Below, piece by piece: positions 59,901 to 64,000 of a stretch of DNA of 64,000 bases (positions within the stretch are counted from its first letter, which is position 1; each line of letters starts with the position of its first letter). Source of the stretch: Desulfobacteraceae bacterium (lineage in GTDB: Bacteria; Desulfobacterota; Desulfobacteria; Desulfobacterales; Desulfobacteraceae); the NCBI GenBank assembly GCA_024225635.1, contig JAAEMK010000106.1, positions 27,034 to 91,033 on the forward strand, written 5' to 3'. The translations under genes and the position numbers were made by a program. The notes beneath the pieces are model-generated. The model ran no database searches and had not been told where the DNA came from. It saw only the letters and a program-made list of their open reading frames with translations.

Positions 59901-60144
59901 TACTGTCCAACATCTCCCTTGCGGTGCTTTTGTCCTGGATAACGGCAAAAGCGCCTCCCCCGGCCTGGAGTTCCCCGGCGGTTTTAAACCCGAACAGGTC
60001 TGAAAAGGCCTTGTTCTGATAGAAATGGCGGCCCTTGGGATCGGATATGCCAATGGCGTCACTGGTGCTGTCCAACGCTTTCATTATCAGGATAAGTTTC
60101 TCGTGGGTCTCTTCAGTCGTATGAAATGTATTATGGTTTTCCAT
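56962..60144 (-). CDS. Hybrid sensor histidine kinase (PAS-PAS-GAF-PAS-HK-REC)
   Basis: The 1060-residue protein has no clear membrane span. It has two N-terminal PAS domains (about 15-135 and 140-255, each ending in a TERKRAE motif), a GAF domain (about 265-415), a second GAF-like region (about 430-555), a third PAS (about 565-690), a HisKA domain with AAGVAHDMNNLLTPILGFGE, an ATPase domain (SDPGCGMD, GTGLGLATV) and a C-terminal receiver (ILLVEDNDQVRD, LLLTDVIMPGMNG). It is cytosolic and probably senses a small molecule or redox signal. A sigma-54 response regulator gene is divergent from it. Confidence 0.9.
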   Translation of the reverse strand: MENHNTFHTTEETHEKLILIMKALDSTSDAIGISDPKGRHFYQNKAFSDLFGFKTAGELQAGGGAFAVIQDKSTAREMLDSIMAGEPWAGELTMVTKSGRSLPAFQRADAIRDDSGEIIGLIGVITDWTERKRAESELSHSREFLDSVINGIADPLFVKDENHRWIALNDALCRMFGHSRTEMLGKSDYDFFPPEQADVFWAHDDMVMASDTVDVNEEEITGGGQTHTISTIKSSFINPTTGRRNLVGTIRDITERKRAENLLLAQHDLARALGGAVDLDDCLGHCVGFAIKGSAMDCGSIYLVQPDGSFSIRSHSGLSQSFVKATAWYPPDSPNAELVLKGEPVFTHYDKLEGAADPVRKQEGVKAVCLIPIKHEHRVIGCLSVGSHKTDTFPKISRDALKIITSLMGQYIIRKQAEERLRGSEARLSKRVRELNCLFGLSSLMETPGISVEEFFEQGIRLIPAGWQYPEITCARLVFQGREYETDNYRDTPWRLSRELVVSGSRVGSLDVCYLEERPRAHLGPFLEEEEELMEALVERLQRVIKGRQTREALGDSEEKYRNLYENAQIGLVRTRLSDGLFLEANQRLVEMFGYDSRDELIRRLSITDLYAEPEERSHMIAELKEKGEVRNYEARFRKRDGSIWWLRFSGRLYWDKGYFEGVAADITENKEAEAEKARLEKHYRQARKVEAIGRLAAGVAHDMNNLLTPILGFGEMLMADLGLDDRQRRYVDQIVKAGNRSRDLVRQLLAFGRKQTLEYKPLNLNDTIKDFQKLLRRTIREDIEIDIIPDSGIQTIKADRGQIEQVIMNLAVNAQDAMPEGGRLTLETAMADIDEASAAARPGTRAGRYVMLAVSDPGCGMDGEIREHIFEPFFSTKGEQGTGLGLATVYGIVKQHGGNIWVYSEPGRGTTFKIYLPVSEEAQVEKKAREASSVELGGSGTILLVEDNDQVRDFSRDVLTQQGYTVLVAEGGAEALTRLTAHGGPVHLLLTDVIMPGMNGKELFTKASQRQPGLKVLYMSGYTGNAIARHGILEEGVAFIQKPFTVHGLAARVQNILRA

Positions 60145-60343
60145 TATCCTATTTTTTCCCTGATAAAATTAACTTGCACCATGGATTTTAAAATGGTAAT
60201 TGCACCCCTAGTTGGGTCGAGCCGAAAAAATAAAGCCTGAAAATCAATGTGTCAAGGGGCTTAAACCATCATGACCCGGGCTTGAACGGCCCGTCATTCG
60301 TTTTGGGAAGGCTGGACTCTGGATAAATGGATGGAGAAAACAA

Positions 60344-61735
60344 ATGAACCAGATTCTGATCGTCGATGATGACCCGGGCGTGTGCCTGTTCATGGAGGAA
60401 GTGATCACCTGCATGGGATATGCCGCAACCCATGCCAAGACACTGAAAAAAGGGCTTGAAAAAGCAAGCTCCGGCCATTGGGACATCATCTTTCTGGATG
60501 TGCGCCTGCCGGACGGCAACGGACTCGAAGCCGTACCCGAGTTCAGGAAGATGCCCTCATCCCCGGAGGTGGTGATCCTGACGGGGGAGGGCTCCGCCGA
60601 CGGCGCGGCCCAGGCCATCCGCAGCGGGGCATGGGACTATATCGAAAAACCGGTCACGGCCAATGCCATCACCCTGCCCCTCAAACACGCCATGGAGATC
60701 CGCCAGGCAAGAAAGGCCGGTTCAGCCCAGGGCCTCTTCAAGCGCGACAAAATCGACGGGGACAGCCCGGAACTGTCCGAGTGCCTTGCCGAGGCGGCCA
60801 AGGCGGCGGACAGCGATGCCAGTGTGCTGATCACCGGCGAGAGCGGGACGGGCAAGGAGCTTTTCGCCCGGGCCATCCATGGGAACAGCCCCAGGGCAAA
60901 CGGGCCCTTTGTGGTGGTGGATTGTGCCGCCCTGCCCGATTCCCTGGTGGAAAGCGTGCTGTTCGGCCACGAAAAAGGAGCCTTCACCGGCGCGACGAAA
61001 TCAAGGACAGGACTGATTCGCGAGGCGGACGGGGGCACCATGTTCCTGGATGAACTGGGGGAGCTGTCGCCCTCCAATCAAAAACGGTTCCTGCGGGTCC
61101 TCCAGGAGCGCAGGGTTCGCTCCGTGGGCGGCGGCCGGGAAGATGCCATCGATTTTCGTGTCATTGCCGCCACCCATCAGGACATCGACGGAATGGTAGA
61201 GAAAGGCGCCTTCAGGAAAGACCTGTTATTTCGCCTTAGGGGCCTCACCATCGCCCTGCCCCCCCTCAGGGACCGCCAGGGGGACGCCCAGATCATCGCC
61301 ATGCGCTCCATTGAAAAATACTGTACCCGGTTCGGCATTGCGGTCAAAGGCTTTTATCCCGAATTCATAGAGGCCCTTGCCCGCCATGAATGGCCCGGCA
61401 ATGTAAGGGAACTGGTCGCTGCCGTGGAAGCGGCCGTGATCCATGGCAAAAACGAGCCCCTGCTCCACCCCATTCATCTGCCCGTCCATATCCGCGCCAA
61501 CCTGGCGCAAAAGGCGGTACGGCCTCCCGCGCCCCCGGCCCCCCTGGAAGAAACCACGGAGGACGCCCCCGGCGCCATACCCGGTCATTCCCAATACATG
61601 CAGGAAACGGAAAAGAGATATCTCAAAAAGGTTGCGGCTGCCGCCAACGGCGCTGTACAGGAGATATGCCGCCTGTCCGGCCTTTCAAGGGCCCAGGTGT
61701 ACCGGTTGATCAAAAAACACGACATCACCCTTTAA
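60344..61735 (+). CDS. Sigma-54-dependent response regulator (NtrC family)
   Basis: The 463-residue protein has an N-terminal receiver (ILIVDDDPGV, phospho-acceptor Asp52 in FLDVRLPDG), an AAA+ domain with Walker A GESGTGKE (165-171), the sigma-54 contact loop GAFTGA (212-217) and FLDELGELS, and a C-terminal Fis-type HTH (CRLSGLSRAQVYRLIKK). It activates sigma-54 promoters when phosphorylated. The nearby hybrid kinase is the likely phosphate donor. A linker with Pro/Ala-rich sequence joins the AAA and HTH parts. Confidence 0.92.
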   Translation: MNQILIVDDDPGVCLFMEEVITCMGYAATHAKTLKKGLEKASSGHWDIIFLDVRLPDGNGLEAVPEFRKMPSSPEVVILTGEGSADGAAQAIRSGAWDYIEKPVTANAITLPLKHAMEIRQARKAGSAQGLFKRDKIDGDSPELSECLAEAAKAADSDASVLITGESGTGKELFARAIHGNSPRANGPFVVVDCAALPDSLVESVLFGHEKGAFTGATKSRTGLIREADGGTMFLDELGELSPSNQKRFLRVLQERRVRSVGGGREDAIDFRVIAATHQDIDGMVEKGAFRKDLLFRLRGLTIALPPLRDRQGDAQIIAMRSIEKYCTRFGIAVKGFYPEFIEALARHEWPGNVRELVAAVEAAVIHGKNEPLLHPIHLPVHIRANLAQKAVRPPAPPAPLEETTEDAPGAIPGHSQYMQETEKRYLKKVAAAANGAVQEICRLSGLSRAQVYRLIKKHDITL

Positions 61736-62009
61736 TCACCGCCCCTCCAAGCCCCCAGCCCAACAACGACCCATGTGACTCCGTCACCCTGAAAAACACC
61801 TGCCCCCATTCTCATCAATGAGATCACATCTCACTCTTGCGACACCCATTCCCGGTCCTACACGATTTCCGGCGGCCGCTCCAGTCCCGGACAACACATT
61901 GAACATACAGGCATTTTCAGCCTAAAGAACCTATATCCTCAACCATGGCATGAATATTGATATTACCCATTCCCATGAAAGCAACAGGGCTAATAAAAAA
62001 GGAGACTGT

Positions 62010-62432
62010 ATGAGCATATTAATTCTTTGCGCCGGAGACGACCTGCCGGATTCGTCCTTTGCCATCAATTGCATGGCCTGGCAGGAAAAGTGGATTCAAC
62101 CGGCCAACGGATTGCGGGGGAAGATTATCGAGGCCGTGAAGCCAACGGTTGAAGAGATAGAGGTCTGTGACACCGTGCACCGGCTGATTGCCCGCTTTCA
62201 TCAGCCCAAGGTCGCTCCGGCAGTCCTGATTCTGGTGATTGACGGCCAGCAGACCCTTGAGTCCCTGATATCTGTCAGGGATTTATTCGACGGCATCCCC
62301 GTCATCGTTATCCTGACCGGTGAGGACCCGCAAACCCTGCGCCGGACATACACCCTGGGCCCGCGTTACATCAGCCATGGCGACGATCTCGACCATGTGG
62401 CAGAGGTCCTTGCCAACCTGACGGCCCGCTGA
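62010..62432 (+). CDS. Receiver-like protein, 140 residues, phosphorylation site unclear
   Basis: The protein (start ATG 62010, GGAG upstream) opens MSILILCAGDDLPDSSFAIN and has alternating hydrophobic strands (VAPAVLILVIDGQQ, GIPVIVILTGEDP) like a receiver or CheY-type fold, but the typical DD and K residues are not all in place. It lies between the sigma-54 regulator and a chemoreceptor. It may be an atypical signalling domain. No family is named with confidence. Confidence 0.55.
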   Translation: MSILILCAGDDLPDSSFAINCMAWQEKWIQPANGLRGKIIEAVKPTVEEIEVCDTVHRLIARFHQPKVAPAVLILVIDGQQTLESLISVRDLFDGIPVIVILTGEDPQTLRRTYTLGPRYISHGDDLDHVAEVLANLTAR

Positions 62433-62499
62433 AGGAAATGATTTGTATCTGAAGCAGAACCGCTTGATCTGTTGACCAGACCAACCAAAGGAGTTTGAA

Positions 62500-64000
62500 A
62501 TGTTGAAAAACCTGAATTTAAAAATGAAGATGCTTCTCTACATCGGCATGGTTGCCTTTCTCTCGTTTGCAGTGACCATAGGGGTTGTCGCCGTAAAGGC
62601 CACCAGGATGGCAAAAGAGAGCGCAATGGAAAATACAACCGAAATCGCCCACCGGTATGGCGGTGTTATCACGTTGGAGATGGAAGTTGCCATGGACGCC
62701 GCCCGCACCCTGGCCCAGACCTTTGAGGGACTTAAAAAATCCGGGCAGATGCCGGAAAGGGAGGTGCTGGACCAGGTCATGCAGCAGATCCTCCAGGGAA
62801 CCCCCTCCCTGCTTGCCGTCTGGACCGTGTGGGAACCCAATGCCCTGGACGGTCAGGATTCACGGTTTGCCAATACCCCCGGCCATGACGGAACAGGACG
62901 CTATGTTCCCTACTGGAGCAAAAGCGGCGGCGGGGTCTCGGTTGTCCCCCTGGAAGGGTATGACCAGTCAGGGGCCGGGGATTATTATCAGATTCCCAAA
63001 CGCACCGGGGAGGAGACCGTTGTTGAGCCCTATCACTATAAAATTGGCGGCAAGGATGTCCTGATAACAAGCCTTTGCGTTCCCATACGCTACAATGGAA
63101 GGATCGTGGGCGTGGCAGGAACGGATATGGCCCTTGGGGACATCAATGAACGGTTCTCAAAGCTCAGAATCTTTGAAACCGGGTACCTGAGTGTCATATC
63201 CAACAAGGGGCTCTATGTGACCCACCCTAAATCGGAACGGCTCGGTGACTCCATCCTGAAGGCCGATCCCTGGGCAAAGGAGTTCATGGGCAACATAGAA
63301 TCAGGAGACGATTTTGTCACCTCCAACCATTCCGTCTCCCTTGATGAACCGGTTTTACGGGTCTGTGAACCGATCCATATCGGCAACGCCCCTACAGCCT
63401 GGGCTGTCATGGTGAGCATTCCCGAGTCCAAGGTTCTTGAAAAGGCAAAGGAGATCGAGTTTGTGAGCATGGCCATCGGCACCGTGGCCATGGCGCTCCT
63501 GATGACAACCATTTTCTTTATCGTGAGCGGCATCACAGGCCCCATCCGAAAAGGGGTGGAGTTCGCAGAAACCATGGCCACGGGTGATTTCAGCCACTCC
63601 CTTGAGATCAACCAGAACGATGAGGTGGGTAAATTCGTGGACTCCCTGAACCACATGACATCGAGCATCGGCGGGATGATCAAGGAGATCTCCTCCGGGG
63701 TCGAGACCCTCTCCTCCTCTTCCACCGACCTTGCTGCCATCTCCGAACAGATGTCCCAGGGGGCCAACGAGACATCTGAGAAATCGGGCACCGTGGCAGC
63801 GGCCGCAGAAGAGATGAGCGCCGGCATGACCTCCATTGCCGCAGCCATGGAACAGGCTTCCACCAATGTCTCCATGGTGGCCACCGCCTCCGAGGAGATG
63901 ACCTCCACCATCAACGAGGTGGCCAAGAACACGGAATCGGCCCGCACCATCGCGGACTCGGCCGTTTCCCAGGCAAAAACGGCGTCGGACAAGATCGCCG
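62500..64000 (+). CDS. Methyl-accepting chemotaxis protein, dCache-type sensor, 3' end outside window
   Basis: The first 500 codons are present and the frame runs off the edge. A membrane span (LLYIGMVAFLSFAVTIGVVA) precedes a dCache-type periplasmic sensor (about 30-300) with VWTVWEPNALDG, YYQIPKRTGEETVVEPYHYK and VGVAGTDMALGDI, then a second span (VSMAIGTVAMALLMTTIFFI), HAMP (GPIRKGVEFAETMATGDFSH) and the first methylation helices of the signalling domain. AAAGGAGTTTGAA precedes the ATG. The dCache fold binds amino or carboxylic acids in known cases. Confidence 0.9.
   Translation, partial: MLKNLNLKMKMLLYIGMVAFLSFAVTIGVVAVKATRMAKESAMENTTEIAHRYGGVITLEMEVAMDAARTLAQTFEGLKKSGQMPEREVLDQVMQQILQGTPSLLAVWTVWEPNALDGQDSRFANTPGHDGTGRYVPYWSKSGGGVSVVPLEGYDQSGAGDYYQIPKRTGEETVVEPYHYKIGGKDVLITSLCVPIRYNGRIVGVAGTDMALGDINERFSKLRIFETGYLSVISNKGLYVTHPKSERLGDSILKADPWAKEFMGNIESGDDFVTSNHSVSLDEPVLRVCEPIHIGNAPTAWAVMVSIPESKVLEKAKEIEFVSMAIGTVAMALLMTTIFFIVSGITGPIRKGVEFAETMATGDFSHSLEINQNDEVGKFVDSLNHMTSSIGGMIKEISSGVETLSSSSTDLAAISEQMSQGANETSEKSGTVAAAAEEMSAGMTSIAAAMEQASTNVSMVATASEEMTSTINEVAKNTESARTIADSAVSQAKTASDKIA

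Overview
The window reads as chromosomal DNA of a sulfate-reducing deltaproteobacterium of the Desulfobacteraceae type. This is inferred from gene content: an FdhD terminus, duplicated FeoA/FeoB, a flavodoxin, a c-di-GMP-I riboswitch before a VPLPA-CTERM protein, many two-component and chemotaxis proteins, and intergenic GGGGTCAGGC palindromes. No rRNA or tRNA was recognised, so the species is not fixed. Coding density is high apart from an IS66 insertion and a few decayed stretches.

Layout. 1-5.8 kb: end of fdhD, a minus-strand operon for a polar amino-acid-type ABC transporter ending in a GlcD-like FAD oxidase, and a DMT permease. 5.8-9.9 kb: an AT-rich block bounded by about 75-bp direct repeats. 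It holds a solute-binding protein gene and a complete IS66 element with an exact 8-bp target duplication. 9.9-17.6 kb: a sensor kinase next to a solute-binding protein, a Mut7-C protein, a periplasmic PCMT, a polytopic spermidine-synthase-like protein and a PilZ-LuxR regulator. 17.7-18.6 kb: GEMM riboswitch, VPLPA-CTERM gene and terminator.

18.8-45.1 kb is an iron island. Its core (21.97-29.12 kb, minus strand) is a seven-gene operon: a P-type ATPase with an altered actuator motif, a Gln-rich 14-residue-repeat protein, a MamC-like membrane protein with an EAEPVK repeat tail, two small membrane proteins, a P1B-6-like ATPase with an SCA motif in place of CPC, and a protein with three FeoA-like domains. 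P1B-6 ATPases are the hallmark (FezB) of ferrosome clusters, which build membrane-bounded iron granules, so this operon is proposed as an atypical ferrosome-type locus. A convergent set of small membrane proteins, a YaaW-family protein and two duplicated SRPBCC proteins lies beside it. Further right are two feoAB sets, a FeoB-associated Cys-rich protein, two DUF4198 proteins, an LbtU-like porin, a MoxR/VWA pair, a flavodoxin and a third metal ATPase. A recurring palindrome close to AAGTTTG-N6-CAAACTT lies upstream of most transcription units here and probably marks one metal-responsive regulon.

45.2-49.4 kb: a ZnuABC-type metal uptake operon with two binding proteins, one lacking the usual His ligands. 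49.9-64 kb: chemoreceptors, an O-methyltransferase, a decayed TonB-receptor fragment, a fourth metal ATPase divergent from a MarR regulator, and a hybrid kinase / sigma-54 response regulator / receiver-like / chemoreceptor group that runs off the right edge.
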